Below, in pieces: positions 9,115-18,152 of a DNA stretch of 64,000 nt. The notes beneath the pieces were generated by a model, which was not told the DNA's origin, did no database searches, and was given only the letters and a program-made list of their open reading frames with translations. The stretch covers positions 310,001 through 374,000 of the forward strand of contig NZ_SMSK01000005.1 in NCBI RefSeq assembly GCF_004354985.1. Direction: 5' to 3'. Both the position numbers and the translations under genes were made by a program. This stretch comes from Segetibacter sp. 3557_3. GTDB taxonomy: Bacteria; Bacteroidota; Bacteroidia; Chitinophagales; Chitinophagaceae. Numbering within the stretch: position 1 is the first letter of the stretch; each line of letters starts with the position of its first letter.

Positions 9115-10800
9115 ATGATGAATAAAATAACAACCTGGATTTGCCTGTTCGCGATCGTGGTAGTTGCGGGAATTTACCTGGCTGGTTGTAAAAAGCAGGA
9201 CATTACTTTTAACACAACCAACGATGTAAACATTGTTGGCTACCTCGATAAAAACATCGACTCATTTTCGCTGTTCAGGCAAATACTCGACAGAACGGAG
9301 ACCAGTTCATTCCTGAATGCTTACGGAGCATACACTTGTTTTGCGCCAACAAACAGTGGGGTTACCACATGGCTTGCTTCTGTTGGTGCGCCATCGGTTG
9401 AAGCCGCTGACCTGAATACGTTGAAAGAGCTCGTAAAATTTCACCTGTTGGTTGATACCGTGGGCACGGGTTCATTCACCGATGGCAAACTACCTGTTGC
9501 AACAATGCAGGGCCAGTTTCTCATAACCGGTGTTAGTGTCGTCGGTTCACAGGCAAGCTACAGTGTTAATCGCCAGGCACTAGTAAAGCAGTCGAACATA
9601 CGGGTAGGCAACGGCCTTATTCATGTAATTGACAATGTGCTGATGCCGGCAAAAGTGACGATTGCAAAACAGCTGGAAGCGAATCCTGATTATTCCATTT
9701 TTGTGCAGGCACTAAGAGAGACCGGTTATTATGATATGCTAAACACGGTGGACCAGGACACTGCGAAAAGATGGAAAACTGTAATTGCAGAAACGAATAA
9801 AGCGCTTCGCGACAGCGGAATAACTTCTTACGCAGCCCTGAAAGCACGTTATTCAAATACCGGGAACCCGGCAAACGCATTGGATAGCCTTAACCTTTAT
9901 GTTGCCTACCACATCTTGGATGGCATCAAATTTCTAGGCGACATCATTACCGCTCCTTCGCACCTGACCCTGCAACCACAGGAGGTGATCAGCGTACAAC
10001 TTATCAACCAGGAAGTGGTGGTTAATGAAGATGTCTTCGACGAAAAGGTAGAACCAGGAATTCTGCTCATCAGGAACACCAGTGACAACTCTGCAACAAA
10101 CGGCGTATGGCATACCGCCAACGCCCATTTTGCCGCAAAATTCCGGAAGCCGACTGCCTTGTACTGGGATGTTGCCGCATTTGATGAAATCAGAAAATTA
10201 ACTGCCTACTACCGGAAACAGAGCTACCCGTTTACAAAGCAAAATGAAGCAGACCGCCCGATAAAGGATATTGACTGGGAGTATAAGGACGCCAGCAGAA
10301 CGCAGACGTATGAATTCTCAAGCTCAGGATCGGTTACAAACTTTGCCAATAACCAGGATGTGTTCACCATTGCTATGGGGCCCCCAAATCGTTCAGCCTG
10401 GGTCGAATTCAAAACCCCTGTTATCATAAAAGGCAGGTATAAGGTTTGGGTATGTTACAGGGTTCGTACAGGTTCGGGAACGGTATCGTCTTGTGATGTG
10501 AAGATTAACGGAGAAACAATGCAACGGCCCGTAAACTTCACCGAGTTCAGGCCCGCCGGATCAGATGCCGAACTTGAATCATTAGGATGGAAGCGTTACA
10601 TTGAAAATACTTCAGGCAATTTCACCAGCCGCATGGTAGGCATCGTGGATATCAAAACCACCGAACGCCACACCTTCAGGCTTGAGCCCAAATCAGGTTC
10701 AGGAGCCGTAACCCACATTGATATGGTACACTTTATTCCAATAGACGAAAACCAGATTTTGCCGAGGTTCAGACCTGATGGCACTAAGATCTTCATGTAG
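9115..10800 (+). CDS. Fas1-domain lipoprotein with C-terminal CBM-like beta-sandwich
   Basis: 561 aa. The lipobox is YLAGC with the Cys at residue 25. The first Fas1 module (about 38-180) has the H1 box YTCFAPTNSGV and ends in GLIHVIDNVLM. A second, looser Fas1-like module follows (about 185-345, with YHILDGIKF). The last ~175 residues are a separate beta-rich domain, ending HIDMVHFIPID, which looks like a CBM6/35-type galactose-binding sandwich; this part is from pattern only. It starts 15 nt after SusD, so the SusC-SusD-Fas1 order is likely one transcript. A surface glycan-binding protein, playing the part SGBPs play in other SusCD loci, is a reasonable inference. Confidence 0.82.
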   Translation: MMNKITTWICLFAIVVVAGIYLAGCKKQDITFNTTNDVNIVGYLDKNIDSFSLFRQILDRTETSSFLNAYGAYTCFAPTNSGVTTWLASVGAPSVEAADLNTLKELVKFHLLVDTVGTGSFTDGKLPVATMQGQFLITGVSVVGSQASYSVNRQALVKQSNIRVGNGLIHVIDNVLMPAKVTIAKQLEANPDYSIFVQALRETGYYDMLNTVDQDTAKRWKTVIAETNKALRDSGITSYAALKARYSNTGNPANALDSLNLYVAYHILDGIKFLGDIITAPSHLTLQPQEVISVQLINQEVVVNEDVFDEKVEPGILLIRNTSDNSATNGVWHTANAHFAAKFRKPTALYWDVAAFDEIRKLTAYYRKQSYPFTKQNEADRPIKDIDWEYKDASRTQTYEFSSSGSVTNFANNQDVFTIAMGPPNRSAWVEFKTPVIIKGRYKVWVCYRVRTGSGTVSSCDVKINGETMQRPVNFTEFRPAGSDAELESLGWKRYIENTSGNFTSRMVGIVDIKTTERHTFRLEPKSGSGAVTHIDMVHFIPIDENQILPRFRPDGTKIFM

Positions 10801-10969
10801 TTAAAAACAAAGCTTACCGGCTGTCAGACATCAAGTTTATTTTTTTAGATCAGGTCAGCCAGGAGGGCAGAACTCATTTCAATTTCCTGATAACTGCTGC
10901 TATCGATACAGCAACATGGGGTGGGCAAATAGCCTTTGTCTTACCGGCATGAATAATAAAAATGTGATA

Positions 10970-12409
10970 ATGCGAAGAAAATTTTTGGGTGTACTTCAGC
11001 TTATGTTGATAACGGGCCTGCTACTGCCAGGTTGTAACAAGTGGGACGACCATAATTCGCTCACAGATCCAATGGTTGGAAAAGATCTGTTTCAGCAGAT
11101 CAGCGAAAATGCAGCGCTCAGCAAGTTTGCCGAATTGCTAACCAAATCGGGTTACGATAAGGTAATTGCCTCTTCTAAAACCTATACCGTGTTTGCCCCT
11201 ACAAATACGGCGCTATCAACTTTAGATCCGGCAATTGTAAATGACTCCGCGAGGTTGCGCATGTTTGTAGGCAACCATATTGCCAACCAACTTTATCAGA
11301 CCACAACAACCCCGGTTCGATTGCAGATGCTCAATGGCAAGTACAATAATCTCCAGGGCAAACTCCTGGAGGACGCCAACATCACCATTGCAGACCAGTA
11401 TACGAAAAACGGTTACCTGCAGGTTCTTGACAAAATGCTTCCCGCACTTCCCAGTGCATGGGAGTTTCTTGAAACAAGTCCATTGGCACCGGCCAAACAA
11501 AAGGCCTACCTCCTTTCGTTGTTTCGCAACGTATTTAATCCCGCCAACGCCGTTCAGATTGGCATCAATCCTGCAACCGGGTTGCCCATTTACCAGGCGG
11601 GTACCGACTCAATCAGGACCAACATTTTCTGGCGCGACGTACACGACCTGCGCAACGAAAGCAAGCAGTATACTTTTTTTATGTTAAGCGATGCTGCATG
11701 GGATTCGGAAGAAAATAAATACAAACCCTTCTTTATTACCGGCGATGCTGACAGTACCACCCGGTTGGCCGATTCTGCAATCGTAAAGGACCTGGCTGTA
11801 GAAGGTTATTACCCGCAATCAACTTTACCAGATACACTCTTATCGAAGTTCAACGTAAAAGTAGGCATCAACAAAAGCGCTATTGTGCAAACCGTTAAAG
11901 TCAGCAATGGTATTGTTTACATCATGCGAAGTGTTGACGTCAGGCCCAAAGACAAGTTTCAGCAATATATCATCGAAGCAGAAAGTTATCGCGGATCAAG
12001 CGCAGACCGCCGCGGTAATACTTACTTCCGCGACCGGTTCAACCCGCTCACCGGCCAGCAATTCAGGGACGTGCTGGTTTTTAATCACGGCCTGGCCATG
12101 TTCAACCTCAACTATCGTTTAACCAATGTACCTGCGCTTAAGTTCAGGGCATATTGGGTTGCGCTGCACGACAACATCAATAATAACACGGCAACATTTA
12201 CACAGAAGCTTGGTATCGGATCTCCAACCTCAACAGTACTGCCCTACATTACCGTAGCAGTAAACGATTACCGCGAAATTTATATTGGCGAGTTTTCTAG
12301 CACCACCTATATGCCATTTCTCAACCTGTTCCTCACTGCAGCTAACACGACTACGGCAAATACAAACCCGATCGTGTGCGATTATATCAGGCTAGAGCCT
12401 GTTTTATAA
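10970..12409 (+). CDS. Fas1-domain lipoprotein with C-terminal CBM-like beta-sandwich (second)
   Basis: 479 aa from ATG 10970, which gives a short lipoprotein signal with lipobox LLPGC; an ATG at 10949 in the same frame would add seven residues. The first Fas1 module (about 40-165) carries YTVFAPTNTAL; a second has the box YTFFMLSDAAW near residue 235. The C-terminal ~130 residues begin QQYIIEAESYRG and end CDYIRLEPV. Both ends are typical of CBM6/35-like sandwiches, where the first strand reads xEAExy and the last xDyIxl. It parallels the preceding Fas1 gene in architecture and precedes the second SusC by 32 nt. This suggests one Fas1 protein serves each SusCD pair, or that both bind parts of the same ligand. 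Confidence 0.83.
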   Translation: MRRKFLGVLQLMLITGLLLPGCNKWDDHNSLTDPMVGKDLFQQISENAALSKFAELLTKSGYDKVIASSKTYTVFAPTNTALSTLDPAIVNDSARLRMFVGNHIANQLYQTTTTPVRLQMLNGKYNNLQGKLLEDANITIADQYTKNGYLQVLDKMLPALPSAWEFLETSPLAPAKQKAYLLSLFRNVFNPANAVQIGINPATGLPIYQAGTDSIRTNIFWRDVHDLRNESKQYTFFMLSDAAWDSEENKYKPFFITGDADSTTRLADSAIVKDLAVEGYYPQSTLPDTLLSKFNVKVGINKSAIVQTVKVSNGIVYIMRSVDVRPKDKFQQYIIEAESYRGSSADRRGNTYFRDRFNPLTGQQFRDVLVFNHGLAMFNLNYRLTNVPALKFRAYWVALHDNINNNTATFTQKLGIGSPTSTVLPYITVAVNDYREIYIGEFSSTTYMPFLNLFLTAANTTTANTNPIVCDYIRLEPVL

Positions 12410-12441
12410 CCTTTTAATTCTTTCTGAAACCCTACCAGATA

Positions 12442-15400
12442 ATGCTTATAATACGTAGAGATATAAAAAAGTTGCTTGCAGTGTCGATGTTCGTACTTGC
12501 GTCAGGAACGGTGGCTGCTCAAAATAGAAATGCTGGTGACACCATCAAACTGGATATCGCCAGGGCAAACAAAGGAGTGCCTGTTAACGGAGTCATTAAA
12601 GATGCGGTTACACATAAAGGCCTGTCGGGTATACGTGTACAGGTAGAAGACTTCTCCGCTTCCATCACCGATTCAACCGGTCGCTTTACCCTTAACGTTC
12701 CTTCCTATACTTCAACAGTCTTAATTGAAAGTGAAGGCTACGACACCCGCAGGGTTCCCTTGAGGGGCCTCAACACGATAGATGTTGAACTTCTGGATGA
12801 AGCCCATGAATCCATTCACGAAAATGTAACGATGCCTTTTGGCCCGGTTAGTAAAACAGCGGTTACTGCAGCAGTAGGTCAGTATACCGTTGGATCCGCC
12901 TGGACCCAGCCTTCGGAATTAACCGATGCCGTGTTACAGGGCCGCATAGCGGGACTAAACGCCATCAGGCGCTCAGGAACTCCGGGGGTTGGTGCAAACC
13001 TGGTGCTGCGCGGATACAATTCGCTTTACGCTACCAACAAGCCGCTGATTGTTGTGGACAACATGATCTACGATGCGAATGAGTATGGAGAAAGTATCAT
13101 CGCAAACAACTATACAAACCCATTGGCCCTGATCGATATCAAAGACATCGATAACATTACCGTGCTCAAGGATGCTTCGAGCATTTACGGCACCAAAGGA
13201 GCAAATGGAGCCATCATCGTTACCACGGCAAGAGCAAAAACCCAGGCCACTAAAATTGACTTCGCGCTTTATACCGGCTTTAATACGGCACCATCAACCC
13301 TACCGGTTATGGAAGCTGCAGATTACCGGGTTTACCTGAGCGAAATGCTGCAAAGCAAAGGTTTAACACCTGCCCAGATACAGGCTCAGCCTTATATGAA
13401 TGATGATCCGAACCAGGCTAATTATGCGCGATATCACTACAATACCAACTGGCAAAAGAAAGTGCTTCAAAACAGCTTGAACCAAAACTACTTTTTAAAA
13501 GTTACCGGGGGCGATAACATTGCCACTTATGGACTAAGCATGGGTTTTACCCGTGATGAAGGCACGATAAAATCAACTGACATCACCCGCTATAATACCC
13601 GCTTTAACGCCGAGTTTAATTTTTCGAAACAGTTTACTGGTGTTGCAAACCTGTCGTTCAGTTATAACGAACAAAACCTGAAAGATCAGGGCATGTCGGA
13701 TAAAACCGCTCCCCTCTTTCTTTCCCTTGTAAAAGCCCCGTTCTTGTCTGATAAGGAAGTCAACAATGAAGGAGTAGAGTCTCCCAACCTTGCTGACCGC
13801 GACACACTTGGTATCAGCAACCCGTCGTCGATTATCGACAATATGCTTGCTTACAATAAGTACTACCGGTTTATGGGAACCTTTGGTTTTAACTACCAGG
13901 TTTCAAAGTATGTAAAGGCCAGTACCCTGTTTGGTATCGTTTACGATAAAGTGCGCGAGAACTTCTTTGTTCCGCGCAAAGGAGTTGCAGAAGACACCCT
14001 GTCGAATGCCATTGCAGAAAGCAGGATGGGAACACAGGTAAAACGGCTGTTTACCCTTTACAATGATACCCGGCTGGAATACAACAGAACGTATAGCAGG
14101 ATACATAAGGTTGGTGCAAGAATAGGTATGCGTTACCAGGCGAATAAGTCTGAGCAAGACTTTTCATTGGGCTTTAACTCTGCAACAGATGACCTTGTAA
14201 GCGTTCAAAACGGATTAAATGCGTTAAGGCTTGTGGGTGGCGGAATAGGTGACTGGAACTGGTTAAACGCCTATGTTGGTAGTGACTATGGCTATCGGGA
14301 CAAGCTTTTCGTAAGCCTGAACGCTGCTATGGACGGATCTTCTCGCTTTGGCAAACAGGCAGTTAATGGTATTAACATCGGCGGTAATAAGTTTGCGGTA
14401 ATGCCTTCTGTTGGACTCGCCTGGCTCATTTCATCCGAAAACTTTATGGCGCATTCGCCCTTTGACCTTTTGAAGCTAAGAGCCACCTATAGCATTACCG
14501 GCAATGATGATATTGGCAACTACAGCGCGAGGCAAACCTACACCGCTCAAAACCTCCTGGGCGCACAGGGCCTCGTGCGCAAAGGCATCGCTAACCCTGC
14601 TTTACAATGGGAGACCGGCAAAAAACTTAATGTTGGCCTGGACCTCGCTTTTTGGAATGAAAGGGTTAGCCTGAGTTTGGATGCTTACAAAAACGTAACC
14701 GATAATATGTTGGTTTACCAACCCCTGAATACCACAGCGGGTTTTACTAGCATCCTTACCAACCAGGGTAAGATGCAGAACACCGGTTTGGAAGCATCCT
14801 TAAACATTCGCGCGGTTAACACAAGGGATTTTAAGTGGGATGCCGGTATAAACGCTGCTACCAATAGAAACAAAATGCTTGCAATACCCGGCAACCAGTT
14901 AACTACAGAATATGCAGGGGGCACTATCCTTACACGCGTTGGCGATCCAGCCAACCAATTTTATGGTTACCAAACAAACGGGGTTTTTGCAACCGATGCT
15001 GATGCCGCTGGTTTAACAAAAAAGAACCCTGACGGATCTTTTGTTGCTTTCAGGGGTGGCGACGTTCGCTTTACAGATGTGGATGGAAACAAGATCATCG
15101 ATGAAAATGATCGCGTTGTTATCGGCAATCCAATGCCCGACTTTACAGGTGGCTTTAGTAACCGTATCATGTACCGGCGCTTTGAACTTAATGCATTGTT
15201 CACCTTTAGCCAGGGCAATGATGTATACAACTACGTTCGGTACCGCCTGGAGTCGGTAAATGGTATCGAAAACCAATTGGTAAGTGTAGCAAACCGGTGG
15301 CGCGGCAGCGGACAGGTAACCAACACCCCAAGAGCAAGCTGGGGCGATCCCATGGGCAACAGCCGTTTTAGCGATCGCTGGATAGAAGACGGTTCTTACA

Positions 15401-15627
15401 TCCGTTTAAGGAGCCTCTCGCTTCAATACAGCGTACCCATGAAGGCCGCAGGCTTCCTGAAAAGCACAACGGTTTACGCAACCGCCAACAATTTATTTAC
15501 CCTTACAAAATACAAGGGTTTCGATCCTGAATTCAGTGCAACACAAAGCATTTTTTCACAAGGGATAGATACCGGCCTCGACCCATTGTACCGCACCATA
15601 ACACTTGGCATCAGGCTCGGACTTTAA
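12442..15627 (+). CDS. SusC/RagA-type TonB-dependent outer-membrane transporter (second, atypical)
   Basis: 1061 aa with a signal peptide ending GTVAAQ. A carboxypeptidase-regulatory-like domain spans about residues 50-115, followed by a plug (LQGRIAGLNAI, LVLRGYNSLYATNKPLIVVDNM, ITVLKDASSIYGTKGANGAIIV) and a barrel ending in GIRLGL. It is clearly SusC-like but divergent. The segment where a TonB box such as EVVVV is expected instead reads ENVTMPFGPVSK, and the terminal plug motif lacks the usual TTKRG. It may still engage TonB through a degenerate box. It forms a pair with the SusD 74 nt downstream and follows a Fas1 gene. Confidence 0.92.
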   Translation: MLIIRRDIKKLLAVSMFVLASGTVAAQNRNAGDTIKLDIARANKGVPVNGVIKDAVTHKGLSGIRVQVEDFSASITDSTGRFTLNVPSYTSTVLIESEGYDTRRVPLRGLNTIDVELLDEAHESIHENVTMPFGPVSKTAVTAAVGQYTVGSAWTQPSELTDAVLQGRIAGLNAIRRSGTPGVGANLVLRGYNSLYATNKPLIVVDNMIYDANEYGESIIANNYTNPLALIDIKDIDNITVLKDASSIYGTKGANGAIIVTTARAKTQATKIDFALYTGFNTAPSTLPVMEAADYRVYLSEMLQSKGLTPAQIQAQPYMNDDPNQANYARYHYNTNWQKKVLQNSLNQNYFLKVTGGDNIATYGLSMGFTRDEGTIKSTDITRYNTRFNAEFNFSKQFTGVANLSFSYNEQNLKDQGMSDKTAPLFLSLVKAPFLSDKEVNNEGVESPNLADRDTLGISNPSSIIDNMLAYNKYYRFMGTFGFNYQVSKYVKASTLFGIVYDKVRENFFVPRKGVAEDTLSNAIAESRMGTQVKRLFTLYNDTRLEYNRTYSRIHKVGARIGMRYQANKSEQDFSLGFNSATDDLVSVQNGLNALRLVGGGIGDWNWLNAYVGSDYGYRDKLFVSLNAAMDGSSRFGKQAVNGINIGGNKFAVMPSVGLAWLISSENFMAHSPFDLLKLRATYSITGNDDIGNYSARQTYTAQNLLGAQGLVRKGIANPALQWETGKKLNVGLDLAFWNERVSLSLDAYKNVTDNMLVYQPLNTTAGFTSILTNQGKMQNTGLEASLNIRAVNTRDFKWDAGINAATNRNKMLAIPGNQLTTEYAGGTILTRVGDPANQFYGYQTNGVFATDADAAGLTKKNPDGSFVAFRGGDVRFTDVDGNKIIDENDRVVIGNPMPDFTGGFSNRIMYRRFELNALFTFSQGNDVYNYVRYRLESVNGIENQLVSVANRWRGSGQVTNTPRASWGDPMGNSRFSDRWIEDGSYIRLRSLSLQYSVPMKAAGFLKSTTVYATANNLFTLTKYKGFDPEFSATQSIFSQGIDTGLDPLYRTITLGIRLGL

Positions 15628-15701
15628 CCATGGGTTATTCTCTCAAACGCTTTTTGAACAACTCGTGAGATTGATAATAAGAACTACTAAGTACTTGTAA
15701 T

Positions 15702-17498
15702 ATGAAGAAATTGAACATAAAGAAACTGATCGTAGCTACGCTGATGTTTGCGGGATTGGTTTCATGTAAAAAACAATTTGACTTAAAGCCCGGCATTGAC
15801 CTTGATGCAAGCCAGATGTACCGGAATGTGTATGATGCGAATGGTGCGGTGATTGGCATCTATGGAAAGTTCATGGCTCTTGCCGATCGCTACGTGATAC
15901 TAAATGAACTAAGGGGCGACTTGTTGCAATATACCCAGAACGCCGACGAATATCTCCGCCAGGTGAGCACACACTCGGTCAGCGCGGATAACCCTTATGC
16001 CAACCCGCGCCCTTTTTACGAGCTCATCATCAATTGCAATGATGTACTCAAAAATTTCAACATCATGCGGCAAAAGAATGCGTTGAATGAACTGGATTAT
16101 AATCAACGCTATTCGGATATTGCCTGTCTTCGTTCTTTCCTGTACCTGCAATTGGGTATACACTATGGCCAGGTTCCATATGTTACGGATGCGTTAGAGA
16201 CGGTTACGGATGCGAATGACATCAGTCGTTTTCCACGGCTTACATTTGATGTGCTTCTTGATAGCCTGATCAACTTTACCGACAAGATACCTTTTAAAGA
16301 AGTGTATCCTCCAGATCCTACTACTACAACCACCAGTACCTCGCTGAACTATACACTTGATGCGTACCAGACCCAACGATTTTTCATCAACAAAAAAGTG
16401 CTGCTGGGCGATTTACATTTATGGAAAGGCAATTATAGGAAGGCTGCAACCTACTACCGCGAAGTAATGGAAATAGCAACTGTAGGTACCCAGGGTGAAA
16501 ACTATTACGCACAGTATAAGCTCGGCTGGTCAGGCAATGCCAACCTGTATGTAAGTTATAGCAGGGCCGGTGATGCCTCCACACTCCTGTATGCCGATGG
16601 CTGGAGAACGATGTTTGAAGCATCGGATGACCGTTTTAGCCGCGAATGGATATGGGCATTGCCATATGACAGCAAGTTTAGTCCACAGAACCCACTCATA
16701 AGATTATTCTCGCCTATTGGTGGAGATTACCTGGTAAAGCCTTCGCAATCGATTCTAGACAACTGGAACAGTCAACAACAAGTTCCTGTTGCTGTTGCAG
16801 GTGGGCTTACCGGCATACCTTACGATGCAAGGGGATTGTTAAGCGTTCGGGATATCGGTGGTCAAAAAGTGGCTATGAAATACCTGTACAATTACATCAG
16901 CCACGCTACAAATGCACCGGTAAACCCTTTGGCAAAAAATGGTAAGTGGTTTTTGTTCCGCCAAACGCATTTACACCTGCGTTTTGCAGAGGCTGCAAAT
17001 CGCGAAGGCTTTCACAAGTTGACCTATGCCTTCTTGAACAACGGGGTTCCGGGCACATTTGCACCTCCGCCTCCACCGGTAACCGTTCCCGTTACCCCGG
17101 CAATTACGGATATGACAAACTGGATGAACACATTGTCCTACCCTGCACCTTATAACTTCGACGCCCGTTTTGGTGAGATACCCCGGTACAGAAGTGACTG
17201 GTATCGCCATATTGGTATCAGGCGTCGTGCCAACGTTACCGATTTCGTGGTTCCTGCCGGTGCCGACAGTTTAATCCAATTGGAGAATGGCCTCATCAAT
17301 GAAGGGGCACTCGAAAATGCATTTGAAGGAACACGTTGGGCCGACCTGTTGAGGATAGCACTGAGAAGAAATGATCCGGCTTTTCTTGCCGACAAAATTT
17401 ATGATAAGCTCAGGAAAGACAATGTGGGCGATGCTTCGGCAGTTCGGGCAAAACTGATGAATAAAGAAAACTGGTACCTGCCTTTTAAATTACAGTAA
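15702..17498 (+). CDS. SusD/RagB-type nutrient-binding lipoprotein (second)
   Basis: 598 aa, with lipobox LVSC at residues 20-23. The SusD N-terminal helix segment QFDLKPGIDLDASQMY, the TPR-like core with HLHLRFAEAANREG and the C-terminal EGALENAFEGTRWADLLR are present. A proline-rich loop PPPPPVTVPVTP near residue 455 sits inside the solvent-exposed part. It is longer than the partner of the first pair. It is the last gene of the locus and is followed 23 nt later by a strong terminator hairpin, so the unit plausibly ends here. Confidence 0.9.
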   Translation: MKKLNIKKLIVATLMFAGLVSCKKQFDLKPGIDLDASQMYRNVYDANGAVIGIYGKFMALADRYVILNELRGDLLQYTQNADEYLRQVSTHSVSADNPYANPRPFYELIINCNDVLKNFNIMRQKNALNELDYNQRYSDIACLRSFLYLQLGIHYGQVPYVTDALETVTDANDISRFPRLTFDVLLDSLINFTDKIPFKEVYPPDPTTTTTSTSLNYTLDAYQTQRFFINKKVLLGDLHLWKGNYRKAATYYREVMEIATVGTQGENYYAQYKLGWSGNANLYVSYSRAGDASTLLYADGWRTMFEASDDRFSREWIWALPYDSKFSPQNPLIRLFSPIGGDYLVKPSQSILDNWNSQQQVPVAVAGGLTGIPYDARGLLSVRDIGGQKVAMKYLYNYISHATNAPVNPLAKNGKWFLFRQTHLHLRFAEAANREGFHKLTYAFLNNGVPGTFAPPPPPVTVPVTPAITDMTNWMNTLSYPAPYNFDARFGEIPRYRSDWYRHIGIRRRANVTDFVVPAGADSLIQLENGLINEGALENAFEGTRWADLLRIALRRNDPAFLADKIYDKLRKDNVGDASAVRAKLMNKENWYLPFKLQ

Positions 17499-17521
17499 GG
17501 AATATAGTAGGAATAAAAACG

Positions 17522-17547
17522 AGCCGCCATAACCTGGCGGCTTTGTT
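17522..17547 (+). terminator. Rho-independent terminator after the Fas1/SusCD locus
   Basis: A perfect 8-bp stem AGCCGCCA / TGGCGGCT (17522-17529 and 17535-17542) with a 5-nt loop is followed by a T-rich run. It lies 23 nt past the SusD stop and separates the locus from the repeat block to the right. Confidence 0.85.
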
Positions 17548-17598
17548 GTTTTCTATCGTTTATTCCAGGCCATCATAACGCCAGGCGTACGTGACATT

Positions 17599-17820
17599 GG
17601 TTTCACTAAATACCCAATACCTCAATACCTCAATACCCAATACCTCAATACCTTACCCCCAATCAACCTATCAACCAGTCAACTTATCAACTCTCCCCCA
17701 ATACCCAATACCTCAATACCTTACCCCCAATCAACCTATCAACTCTCCCCCAATACCTCAATACCCTAATACCCAATACCTAAATACCCAATACCTCAAT
17801 ACCAACTCCCCAATCCCCAT
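17599..17820 (+). repeat. AATACC / ATCAAC short-period repeat array (5' side of GH88/GH105 gene)
   Basis: The plus strand reads as repeated AATACC separated by 1-2 nt (C, TC or TT), interrupted twice by ATCAACNN octads (17661-17692 and 17729-17744). A block from CCCAATACCTC through ATCAAC is duplicated with an offset of 68 nt. The array lies after the terminator at 17522, so it belongs to the 5' side of the next gene, with the C-rich strand sense. Open frames through it are low-complexity artefacts. Part of it (17678-17691) is exactly complementary to 20703-20716, downstream of the same operon. Confidence 0.9.
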
Positions 17821-18095
17821 TTTCAGGATGGAACAGGACGACGCTTGAAAAATATTATTGTTTATTCGACATCCGTATTAATTGGACGACTTACATACCT
17901 TTCATACTTCTAAAAACGATTGCCATGTGTCAGAAAATTACCCCAGCTCTTCAGCCTTTTTATAAAGCCTATACAGGAATCATTTCCGGTATCGCTAAAG
18001 CAACTCCAGCTGGCAACCCATTGCTGCCCTGGAATAATACCGATGAACCGAGCCCATCCGAATGGCTATTGAAGCTTTCGTCAAAATTAGTTTAC

Positions 18096-18115
18096 AGCCG
18101 GGCGGACGTGGCAAC
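18096..18115 (+). repeat. 20-bp dispersed repeat, copy 1
   Basis: AGCCGGGCGGACGTGGCAAC occurs here; at 63960-63979 the opposite strand carries the same 20-mer with one change. The match runs through the upstream extension of the GH88/GH105 frame, which argues that the extension is not real coding sequence. Confidence 0.55.
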
Positions 18116-18152
18116 CGGGGCTGCACAAAATGTTTCTGCCGGTGCCAAAAGA

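Noticed and set aside
17591-17848. Open frame translating to repeated LNTQY/NTSIP peptides
   Set aside because: It is a reading of the AATACC/ATCAAC repeat array; low complexity arises from the DNA repeat and the 7-8 nt period shifts frame.
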